From positions 6,469,855-6,533,854 of the forward strand of contig JAEMBT020000006.1 of the NCBI GenBank assembly GCA_018873245.2: a stretch of DNA of 64,000 nucleotides, written 5' to 3'. The notes under the pieces are model-generated. The model did not search any database, was not told where the DNA came from, and saw only the letters and a program-made list of their open reading frames with translations. The position numbers were made by a program, and so were the translations under genes. How positions within the stretch are numbered: the stretch's first letter is position 1; every line of letters starts with the position of its first letter. Below, one piece after another: positions 29,901-41,800 of this stretch. The DNA comes from Archegozetes longisetosus (taxonomy: Eukaryota > Arthropoda > Arachnida > Sarcoptiformes > Trhypochthoniidae).

Positions 29901-32900
29901 TTGTTAAATTGGTTTTTTCAAAAATTTAATTTCAACCCTTATTGTTTGATATGACATTTAATATTCAACTGAAATTTATTCTCCTCTTCATAATCATATC
30001 TATAAATCTTTTGAAATTTGTAAAATCAATGCCAAATACTTGAGTCGGTTTTCAAGCAAACAACTACAAGGTTGATATATGATTAATACATTTTATGATA
30101 ATATTAGTTACACTGTGAAGATGTGATGTTTTATTAAAGAGAGTGATATGCGATTCATGATATTGGGCTTTACTGTTGAATGATCTAATAGTATATTGTT
30201 GTCATTATTGGTTTCAATTTATATGATGTAACTTTACAGATGCAGCTACAGATGCAGCAGAGCTTATGTTACCCGAGTATCGAATAAATTATAACCAATA
30301 TATTATCTAAACTTTCGGTCATTTCTAATATGAAGGGAGTATCAGCTAGCTGCAAGTAGTATATACTCTATATGCAGTATATGCGTACTGGTAATGACAG
30401 AGAACGTACGTCTCCCTATTGACTCCCAGTCTCTCTCCTTTCATTGATTCATGACATCACTATTATTGATTGATTGTACCAACTCTATGGCACAAGTATC
30501 TAACTTCTCTTTCCATTCTTCCATGCGCATTGCCACTAAAGGTGGCTCTCCTACCAGCTACAGCACATTCACATTTCCTAAGCGCTACTTTGAACAATAC
30601 ATTCTCTCTTAACTTGAGTTTGTCTTTAGTGTGTTTAGTTCTAGCCATACATTCGCTTTACTCGAGTTGGTCTGTAGTCTTAACCATAAACTTCTACTCC
30701 AAAGTCATGTTTGTTTGCTGTGAATGGGAGTATTTTTCAAATAGATCATTGATTTGGCTATTTTTTCGTTGAACTATTTCTGGACTGTTTCTAACAAATT
30801 TTTATCAACATTGCGATCATCGTCTCTAACTCTGTGGTGTGCTTTGAAAGTGGTCTGAAATTTTTCTACTGTATTATAAGCTTTGGTTTAGAGTCAGTTC
30901 TCATTTACCGCCTGCCCCACGGCTTCAGAAGAATGGGCAGGGAGGAGGTCCGCCTCTAACGCCACATACATTCTGGTCCTTTAATGCTCTGACAGAGCCT
31001 GAGCTCTTCATTGTTTGCCGGACAAGCGGTGGCAATATTGATGCACTAAAGTTAAAGTTAATTTTGTATTTTGTTGCCATTCACTCTTCTCGCAACTCTA
31101 ACCAACCAATGGATTCTTAAAATATAAATTCATTTATGCTCACTCTTGTTATGATTATTTGTTAGAAACTGTCTGAAAGTGTTTATATGCTAATGTGACC
31201 AATTGCGAGTTGTTTCCGGTCTGAACAGTGAATGTAATAATAAATTACTCGTTTTCCTTTCGGCCTTCTTTTTGCTCTTGTTTTTGGTCTTTTTGTTTTG
31301 ATTAAGTCATTTTGTGCCAGCAAAACCTATTTTGGTTGAATAGTTGAAGATGTGATTCTCGTCACACATGATATTACATATATTTTGATCAGACTTTGAT
31401 TATTTTGTCTGATGCCAAACCAATATTAATCGGTAACAATATGAGGATTTTGTGTTATTCGTGCGCCACAGCTATGTTTCAGTGGTGTTGTCGAAAACTT
31501 TTTATTACTGTTATTGCATCTCTATCTGTATTATCAACGTTTTCATGTGGATTTAGACGACACTGGACCACATACAACACAGAAACACAGCACGCCGTCA
31601 GGCATCACAGAGGTATTATAAATAGTATTCGCCAATGGCTTACTTATATCCCAATGCATTACTTGTATATGACTTGTATTCCTATTTTCTTTATTCTTCA
31701 ACTTAGACTAAGGAGTATTTTTTGTAGGCAAAAAGTAAGAACATATAAAAGAGTGTGTATAAGAATATATAAAAGGATAGATAGAAGGGTATATAGAAGA
31801 ATGTATGGGAGAATATATGGGAGAATATACGCAGGAATACATAGAAGGATACATATAAAATACATAGAGAAATATACATGAATACATCCTTATTTAATTT
31901 CCTATTTTGGTTATAATAAACTAACTCTAAAGAGTGGCATACAATACGTTGACTATATACATGTTTATGTTGAGCGAAATCAAAGTGAACTTTTATTCCC
32001 TAGTCGTTAATGCTTATTTGTTATTACAATGAACTGTATAAAAAATAGTTGCCAAATAATCGATGCATTTACGATTGATATCCTCTACTTAAGTATAATC
32101 AATCACTTTACTTTCGAAGTGATTGACGCGCTTATATGCTATTACTCTGGATATAACGCGCCACCAAATATTACTCAGACTCCAATACAAACTACTCTTT
32201 TAGATTCTTCTAAACTCACTTTTTTAGTCCAGCAACGCATTAACATAAGCACCATCTTTCACCAGATGTATTTGGTGTGAAGTATTTTTGCATATGATAT
32301 GCGTCGTATTTAATAATTTAGAGAATTGTACCTTAAAGACAAGTAGAGAAGTATTTGCGAAGCAGGTAGGAAAGCAACAAATGAGATTTGTAGAAAGCAA
32401 TAAGATATAGCATAGTTGGGCAGAGAGTATATGAAACTTGTGGACCGGCATTATTTCTCCTTTTTTCATACCTCCTCTTTGCACCTTTGTATGTATTTTA
32501 TTACCCACAGCTGTCTTTGTAGTTATACTCTCTGCTCAGCGAGTATAAATGCCAACCGAGAGCAGTTCTTCCACATATTCAATCCTCTTATTGGCTCTAC
32601 TTCTTTATTCAAATCACAATGAATTTTTTTCTGCCATATTTTCGAGGTTCCTTCTCTCGCTCTCTCTATACATATCTGATTTTTTGCCCTAACTATTGTT
32701 GTTTGAGCATTGGCTTTGCTTTGCTTTACTCGCATACCCATCAAATTGATGAGAGACGAAGCTGTGAACCTGATGAACATGTGTCAATAGTAATGCACAT
32801 TACATATAAATATTATATATGGAGTTGGATTATCTTATAATTTCATTATGGCTCGTATTGTACTTCTGTTGGATTTTTGGAAACATATTAAATTTCAATT

Positions 32901-35900
32901 TAAAGTCTCAGTGGATTCGATGTTCTTTTACATAAAAGGGTGAAAATATTTGAGTCCCGTTTCAAAATGGATTAAAATAGTTAGAGTAGTTTTTAATGCG
33001 CCGTAGTTAATGTTGATCTGTGGTATAAAATTGGATCCTTTATATGACATGATTGCCTTCATGCGTGAATACCTCCCGCTGCCAGTTGTGCCAAACCTAG
33101 GAAATTGGTTTTCTCTTTACTCATACAGACCCAATCAATATTTGCCTTAAATCATACCTTATTATAATCCCGTACTCTACTCTACTCTTCCCCCCAACTT
33201 TTCACCTCTTCTCATCCCGACTTCCAAAATCTACTCTCTTCATCTAATGCTTGCCCCAACATCTTATATCTGCAAAAAAAACTGACTCTTATTTATGAGC
33301 TCGAAATCTCTCATTTCTATGTAATGGCGTTACTATTTTGTGATAGCATTTTGCGTATTAACTAAATTAGTTTTTTTAGGTAAAGTTTCAAATGAGAGTT
33401 AGGAAACTTGGGATTTAATATGTGAAAAGTTGTAAGTTATCAGAGTAACCACTTTTATGGCAGGATTGTCTGGTAGTGTAAGATCTATTAATGTGTGTTG
33501 ATTCTGTTAACTGAATCCCAAATGGACCATAGCTCGGATGAACCCAAATGGAACACGTATGCACTTTTTTAGATGCAATCATAAATCATTGAATAATTTG
33601 CTAACTCTAGTTAACTATAGTTTACGTTGAATTTACATCAAGTTCGCATTTATATGGGGCTAAACATGAAATATCGATGGATAGCAACTATCCTAAAAAT
33701 AAGCGATTTAATGAGTTTTTTGATAGATGTTCTCATTCTATTTATTGAATTAATTATTATAATCTCAATGATATATTTGAGCTAATTTAACTGCAAATAT
33801 TTCATTATGCTATACAAACATATTGTTATTATCTTCAATCAAAAATATGTTTACTCTTAGCAAATACTAGTGATATTGTGCAAAACAATGTTTATATCCA
33901 ATAGCATAATATGTCTATATCCACAACAATTGCTTTCACTTCAAATAATGCTTTATATCTGCTAATACAATCCAATACTTTAGTAAATGTCTATGATTTA
34001 GGCAAAATCACACTTTCAATCTCAATAAGTTTGCAGCTTCTGCCCATTAAACCTAGAGCTAAACGTTTTTAAAAATCACCTAACAGCCAATCCAATCCTA
34101 ACTTAGGCTTATCTTATAATTCAAGATTTGAAACAATTTCAAGTAAGACTATGTTTGGGTATATTTAAGAAGTAAATTATCCATAACTTATTTGGTTATT
34201 AATACTCTAAAAAGTTATCACATGCTATTATCAGCAATTTAATAGGTTTGAAAATAAATGTTTTAAAATTGATTCAGTATGAGCTATATGAAAATTGGAT
34301 TAAACCCTAAAATAACATAAAATTTGTAAGATTGCATATAAATTGGCGCATAATTTGCATATTTGCAAACTACCCAAATTCTCGCTATAGCTAATGTTGC
34401 AAAAATTCACTCAACTTCTATTGTTTAGACATCATTTGTGAGCGCTTAAAAGAGGAGGTGATCTAATATAACACTGCAGTATTGTCTACTTTTCAAAGGG
34501 ACATTCATTCGATGCTCAGATAATAAATTGTGATAACAGGCAAGTGTTGAGTGAACGTTCAGTGATGTGATCCTCGCCAGGCAATTAAAGATTACACTCT
34601 TGTGCTTTACTTCTGCTAATTCTATACTATACAATATTGTCTCTCCGCACAGGCTCTCATTTCTATCTAGACGCTACTCAAACAATGATACCTCTCATTT
34701 CTACAAATAGCACTTCTGTAGCATTTAACCCCCAATCACAGCTGTCTTCCAAAATTCATATTTTTATCTATTCGCCTATCTTTAGATAGGAAATAGCTTT
34801 TCAACAGCTCTGCTAATCAATTGTTTTGAGATAGCCCTTAACTCTATTCCCTGTATGTTCGATGAACTAATAGTTTTCCCTGAGTTTATAACTTTTTAAA
34901 TTATTAGATTATTTTTAAATTATCAAAGTTTTTTCTATTACAAAAATAATTGTGGTTTTGTGCAAACGAATTGAAGTGAAGGATGGAGTCGAGAGATTGG
35001 ATCGGTATATGCCTGTAATGATTTGCTTTGTATAATTCGTAAGCATATAAAAAATGAACCTTTAGACTGAGGTAATCTTGTCTTCAATTCTACGAGTTGC
35101 TTTCAACTAGAAGGAAAGCAAATAATTGAGTTAAACCTTTGACGCGATTTTGCAATTTATTTGTCGGAGTGAGTGATTCGAGTGATTCTGTAGGGCTTAT
35201 CAACACCAATTCAGTCATATTTTGTGAGGGAGCATTCAAATGCATTCTAATATATTTGTGCCACTCGCAACGAGTTAATTCCTTATCGTTGGTTTCCTTT
35301 CTTTTGGGAACAGATCTGCTCAAACAGATCTACAGTAAGAGATGCACAGAAAGAGATCCACAGAAAGAGTTGCACAGAAAGAGATCTACAAGTTTAGGAT
35401 TTGTAGAGACAGTCGTGCATAAAAGAGTGAACCGTTTGTTGGATGACTCTCTGTCGTTAAAATGAATAGGCATATATGGCACATTGGTGTATACGGAATA
35501 ATGCCAGTGCTGCGTAAGCCATTCTCTGAGTTATGCCAGACCTGCATCACATCACGGCTTCATTACACACTCCACTTGCCTCCACTCCTCATCCATTGCT
35601 TTGCTTCACTGCTGGCGAGTGTGAGCGAGTCCTTTCTGTCTATCCTCTACTCTGCTTTTACTCTAGCTTCAGACTTAACAACAAAATGGTTTATTTATAC
35701 TGCTTTAGTTATATTCATAAAATGGCAAAAACATTTTTTTTTGCAAAACTCCAATTATATATTAAGCTTTCAGAGCTTGAGAGTCAAATGTTTCCCAGAT
35801 TTGAGAGAGTGAAGAGAGTCGGAGTGAGTGAGTGAGTAAGAGATGGAGAAAGTGATATAAAATTTCTAAAATTAGTAGAATGCAGTCCTGCTAAAAGTAT

Positions 35901-36719
35901 TGTATTGCTGTCAGAAATTGAAATATATGATCAATATTTTGAGTTGTGAGCCTATTCTTACTCGAAGTTTTAAGCATTTCTGCTATTGCTCTTTCAGACT
36001 CTTGTTTCTCTCTCTCTCTCTCTCTCTCCCTTTAGTAACCGATCAATTGGACTCTTGAGATAAACAGAGAAGGCGCTGGTTTTTAATGCATTGATAGAGA
36101 GTTAGGTATTTGAAAGGGGGAGAGAGAGAGAATAGAACTGAATAGTGTGTTAGAGACAAACAGGTATATTTTTTGCTTTCCTAGATGATCATTGATTGAA
36201 TTGGGTGTCTTTATTGGTGATTCTCTAATGCAAAGTTAATGGTGTTCGCTAGAATTCATAATTGATGGTCATATTTGTACGCTATTTGTGTTTCGTATCA
36301 TTTTGCTGGTAATCAGATACCCGATTGTATTACTTGCGTAGCTTTAATCTAGAGGTTCATTAATACATAATGTACTAATGCATAAGTTTTTAATGCGTAT
36401 TTGCTCGTAGTCTTAACTTGACTGCGAACTACTGACTGTCTGACTCGCTCATAAATTATTGATTAGTACGTTAGTCATAAAAACGATGATCGGTTTGAGT
36501 TAGCAAACTAGACAGACGTCCATTAATTAACATTATGTGATGAATTTTTAGCAATTGCTATTAACTCATCCTATTAGATGTCTATTTGTAAAACAACACG
36601 TTCTATCTTTTCCTTCAATTAGATCATTGATTAAGTTTTTAGAAAATACTACCAAATCAAGTCTTATCACCTGCTCGACTGCATCTGGTCTGATGTCTTA
36701 TTTTGTTTAATAGACTTCT

Positions 36720-36764
<45 letters not shown>

Positions 36765-38752
36765 TCTCTCTTCATGCTCTCCTAATCTATTTAATTGAGA
36801 GGAAGTTCTTTTATAATGAAAACTTCATTATAAACAGCGGTTAGACTTGAAGCTGGTCTACACAGTAGCCACTCTGGCATTTAATCTGTATTATTGATTC
36901 AGAAATTGGTCTCGTTTTTCATTTATGCGTGTGTTTATCATTTAATAGTTTTAAATGGAAAGAGAGGTCGAGATATGATTATAATCATCATTAAGAAGAG
37001 ATGCCGAACAGAATCTATGATTAGTTTGTTCTCTCTTTTTCTCTTTGTTTGCATAAACAATGTTCTGTATATATAATTAGAAGCTGTGATGACTTAATTT
37101 TGTGCCAACTAGTACTGTATGTACATATATATATGTATTATTTTCATGCTCGAACATCAGCCAAAAAGTAGTTTGTCTGGTATTAGGCTCACTTTAGGTA
37201 GAGCTGAGTACACGCACCTCACTCTCGCTCGTTCTCTCGCTCTCTTGCTCTCTCGCTCTCCCCTTCCTCTCTTCCATTCTCTGAATTTAGCTTTAGCTGA
37301 TAGGCAGACAGGCTCATAAGTATTCGTTTTTTGTTCAGGTGATTTCATTTGATTAGCTTTGCTTAGAACTGAGTGGAATAAAGATAGCGTTAAAGCTTTC
37401 GTTAAAGTTTTAGTTGTGCTATTTTGCTTATGGCTATATTGACGTTGCATTAATTGACGGTTTGTTTTTTCATGCCATGTTGTTATGAACTGAAATAATT
37501 GAACTTGTTTTTTGTTTCAGCACACAATCATTTGATAATTCTTATAGAGACGCTATTTTCCCACCTCTATTGACCAGTAAAAGAAGTTGCCTTAAGCTAA
37601 ACAAATGATTAGTGGCAAAGAAAGGCTGCTTTAGAATTAGTCTATATATTTATTTCTATGTAAGAGATCGTATTATATGATTTAATGTCTCAATTTAGTT
37701 TTGTTTAAAACTTGCCTAAATGGTAAAAGTCAAGCTTAGGGGCTGTTAGATTAAACTAGTTAGAATCGCATTTAGACCAATTCTCAGATCAATTCTCAGA
37801 TCAATTCGACTGACTATTTCTGCTTTTGTCAATGGCAACCTTCACATATAAGATACCATTAGTTTTGCTGTTGTCTAACTAAAGCTAGCTCGAACTTTCA
37901 TTGAAACATCTGTCAAAAACTTGTGTCAGTGATGTCTTCATTAGTTCAAGTTTAGGATGAGGATATTCCCAGGAGTTAGACGACTGCTTCTTATCTACAT
38001 TGGCCAAACCCGATATTTGTAAAAGAGCACATCGATAGCATACCAATTTTTGGTTCTTATACAACTCAGTTGAGTTTTATATAACTCACTTCACTTTTGT
38101 ATGACTGACTTGGCTTTTGTAGACTGACTTGACTTTTATAAAACTCACTTCAATCCTACACAACTCGTTCTACTATTATGTAACTGCATTCATCAAACAC
38201 TAAAACTGTTTCTTACCTTCAATTTCTTTCTCATCTTAATCACTAATAAAATGATAGATAAAAATGTTTCAAATTTTATTCTAATCATTTATTTAGCTTT
38301 AGGATAAATTTCTCTGCACTGAGCAAATATTTGTTCGCATTTTTGCTCACTTTATTGCATAGACTTCTTGAGCACAACTTTTATACTGAATTGTTTAGAT
38401 TTAAACTAAGAAGTAGTTGAGTCTAGATTAAGAAGTACTGAAAATCTAGATTAAGAAGTATTGATGAATTAATTTGTTGAATGATCGGATGTGTAATATA
38501 TTCTAATAACTGCAGTAAAAGCGCAATTACTATTAGTCCCTAATAGTCAATGAGTGTCTTATTACAGATTGCAATTGATGATAGGGTCTAATCATAGTGA
38601 CGATAGTGACCATTTCTATGATTTGGCCAAACATAATATTTTTCTTGGTAGGCTTTCTTCGTGTCGTTGACAGGGATACTCCAAGACTGATGATCGCTTA
38701 GCACGGAAACGAGCTACACAAAAAATCTAGTTTTTCAACTAACTTTTTATAC

Positions 38753-38810
<58 letters not shown>

Positions 38811-41800
38811 AGTGAGCGAGCTCTTTCTCCCTCTCCTTCTCCTCTCCCTCTCTCTTCTCCCTCCAAACATATACTTTTCTTTCCAAACTTTTTTTGCTTA
38901 TCTTTCTGATTCTCAAACTCGTTATCTTATGCCGTTTAGTAACTTATAATATAAAATATAATTTGTATTCAATTTATTACATAATTTGATAAGTTGTTGA
39001 TTATTAAAGGCTTAATCTATGTCTGCTTAGGTTAAGTCTGATTAGAATCAATATATAATTGATATATTGAACATTCTTTTGGAGCGCTGCCATATTTTTC
39101 AAAAAGAAAAATGTTTCATCAATTATTTAGAAATATCTTTGCAAATGTTTTCAACCAAATAGACAGTTGAGAATCTGTCAGATAAAACATTCGGATGAAA
39201 GATTCGGATGCAATTTATGTCTTAAATCGATTATGATAATTGTTGTAATACGACCTGTCTTTCATGAAAACAAAACTCACTCTTCTATTACTCAATTATT
39301 TGGTTTTTATTACTCTTGTTGGGGCATAGCTACACAAAATTCAGTTAAAACTCTTCAGTTGGTAGTTATTTATTAGTTTTTCTTCTTTTTCTTAGAATCC
39401 AAACAAATGTTGAGTCAAAATATATTTGTTGTTAACTTTATTCAAACATAATATTAGTCAACGGCATAAACATTATCTAAACTTTTATTGAGAATAAATA
39501 CTCTGAACCTACTGATAGACTAGAGTAAAACGATTTATTTGAACGCATTGCTTCTATCCTAAAGTTGAAAACTTATTTTAAGGCTTAAATCAGCTTTATT
39601 TAATTGGTTTATACTGAATAAGGACTTGAAATAAAAATATGAGTGCAACTTATGTAAGAAATTAAGTCCCTTCTAAATGTCACTATTTCTGCCATTCTCT
39701 CTAATGTTGTTCTTATATTTTAGTAGTACTCTTGAAATTTTTGAATTATTCTAATCCCCTTAACGCTAATTATACCTTAACTTTAATTTCACTATAAAAC
39801 CCTAATTACCATTTTTCTACTAATTTTACTTTCTTAATGCCCTAACTCTTTGTTTTGTTGCCACAATTGTTGTCATTGGACACAATTGCCGTCTATGAAA
39901 ATAAGTGAAGTAAACAAATTTTGAAAGAAATACCAAACAACAAAAGCTGAAGATGAAGATATTAATTTAATGAGTTGTTTTTTAAGAAGGTTTATCGATG
40001 ATAATGTGCAGACATAGGCAAGGATTTTCAGTTTTGACACCCACCCACAAATTAACTTGAAAGTTGTTTTTTCAAGTTACCAGTTTTTTCTTCTCATAAA
40101 CCTTCTCAACAGCTTTCTTAAGAACTTAACTCTGGTCTCAAACCTTAAGAACTTTCTTAAGATAGGTTTGAGCGGTAACTCAACAAATCACACTTGTGGT
40201 GATCTTTGCATGAATTTAGGCATAGCTGATGGGCGAGTAATTGGAATCTAGGTATCGTTGAAAACGAAGCTAAACATAATTTAGCGGTGAAGGGATGGTA
40301 TAGAATATGTAAAAGTAATTAATAATAATGGTTAATGAAGAAATCGTGCTGTTTAAGGCACGCTATGGCAAGCGATTCGTCAGTTTAAGTTAATGCTGCT
40401 TCATTGCACTCTCACTAGTTTTAACAGACGCACCTTATCGCCCCTCGTCCCCATCGTTCCCCATCCCCCATCCCCCCTCAAGCTTTCTCGTCCCTTTCTA
40501 AGGGAGGCGCACATTTTCATAATTCTGTCAATACTCTGCTTATCAAACATTCACTTTTGAATTGCTCATATTTTATTAATACCTGTATCTATTCAACATT
40601 CTATGGAGTATCAAATAATTGCTTAGTTTTTGATTACTTGTTATTTTTTGCAAGGGAGCCATTAAATAAAAATACTCAAATAAAATATAGAAATAAAATA
40701 TAGAAATAAAATACAGAAATAAATACAGAAATAATATACTGAAATAAAATACAATAATAAAATATTGAATTAGGTATTTCTCAAATAATCGGTTGACTGA
40801 TTACAAATTGATATGAATTTAGCTGTTGAATATTTGTAGAAACGATTAATTCTAAAAATACAACAAAATCTTATAACAGAGTAATATAGTGACAAGTAAG
40901 AAGTGTTGCTAGAGTTCTTTCACACTATTATGGTTTAAAGGTTTGAAGTAAATGATCAATGCAATTTATCAGTGCTCTCTCCAAACTCTATAGACACTCA
41001 ATTTGTTCTATTCATACTATCTCTGCCAAATTGCCAGTTATGCAATCGATAATTTGTTATTATAACATAATTTATCTCATCTGGCGTTTCATCAAAATTC
41101 ACTCTTTACCCGAAGCTAAGTTTAACGGCTAGCCCGAAATTATTAAATTATATATTTCAATCTTGTCAAAGCAGTTAAGCGTATTTTTTGTTAGAGTGTC
41201 TTTCGGAGTGAGACTCTCGAACGCATTAATCTTGATATGTTTGGCAACAAAATTATTGCTAATCTGTCGCAATAGTAGAAGTTTGATGAAAAGGAATCCA
41301 CTTTTTATTAAACTTAAACTTGACATAAAACCGATAACCAACGAGCTAGTTTTTATCAACCTATGAATGTTTATTCTATCATTGGCTTTTTTGCTGACAA
41401 AGTTGCATTTCCTTTTTTCAGACCACGTACGAGAATTCACTTGTGGACGATTGCATTACCGCACATTCTACTTAGATGCCAAAAGAGATGCACTTTATGT
41501 CGGCGCTATGTAAGTAACCAACATTCACTTCATAACACACAACTAACTTAATAATTAAGATAACTTAAATCAAACTGTCAGCCCCTTGCCTACCATCTCA
41601 GTGAATAGCCGAAGGTCCATATGGACTGATGCCACCAACTGATACTTCTCTATTGGAATTTAAATTATTATTTAACATATTGAGTCAGTTCGGTTAGATT
41701 ATTATTAACTAATTTTATAGCTCCCAATAATGACTTTTAGCTAAAGAAGAAATAAATAAAGCGATAAAAGGAAAGACCTAAGCGTTTGTGACTGGACTGA

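Larger units (their letters stand above)
13731..41421 (+). other. Sema2a: Sema2 intron 1 (27.7 kb)
   Basis: Bounded by GT at 13731 and a pyrimidine-rich acceptor ending CAG at 41419-41421. The content is mostly AT-rich sequence without recognisable genes or transposons. Listed separately are the microsatellites, minisatellites, hairpins, the GC-rich island at 30.9 kb, the signal-peptide-like frame at 31.4 kb, the C-rich tract at 40.44 kb and candidate recursive splice sites. Other open frames of 60-110 codons fall in T-rich or CT-rich DNA and look like chance. Confidence 0.8.

Noticed and set aside
32223-32840. Several overlapping 60-90-codon frames on both strands
   Set aside because: They shadow each other around CT-rich sequence. 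No coding signature or homology.
35139-35465. 108-codon open frame with an overlapping minus-strand frame
   Set aside because: The C-terminal half is made by a 14-bp tandem repeat, and no homology or motif is recognised.
40353-40382. TAAGGCACGC, an exact 10-nt match to the 5' part (including seed) of miR-124
   Set aside because: The match stops after the tenth base, and the upstream sequence cannot pair with it as a miR-124 precursor would. Only a 5-bp CGTGC/GCACG stem is present.
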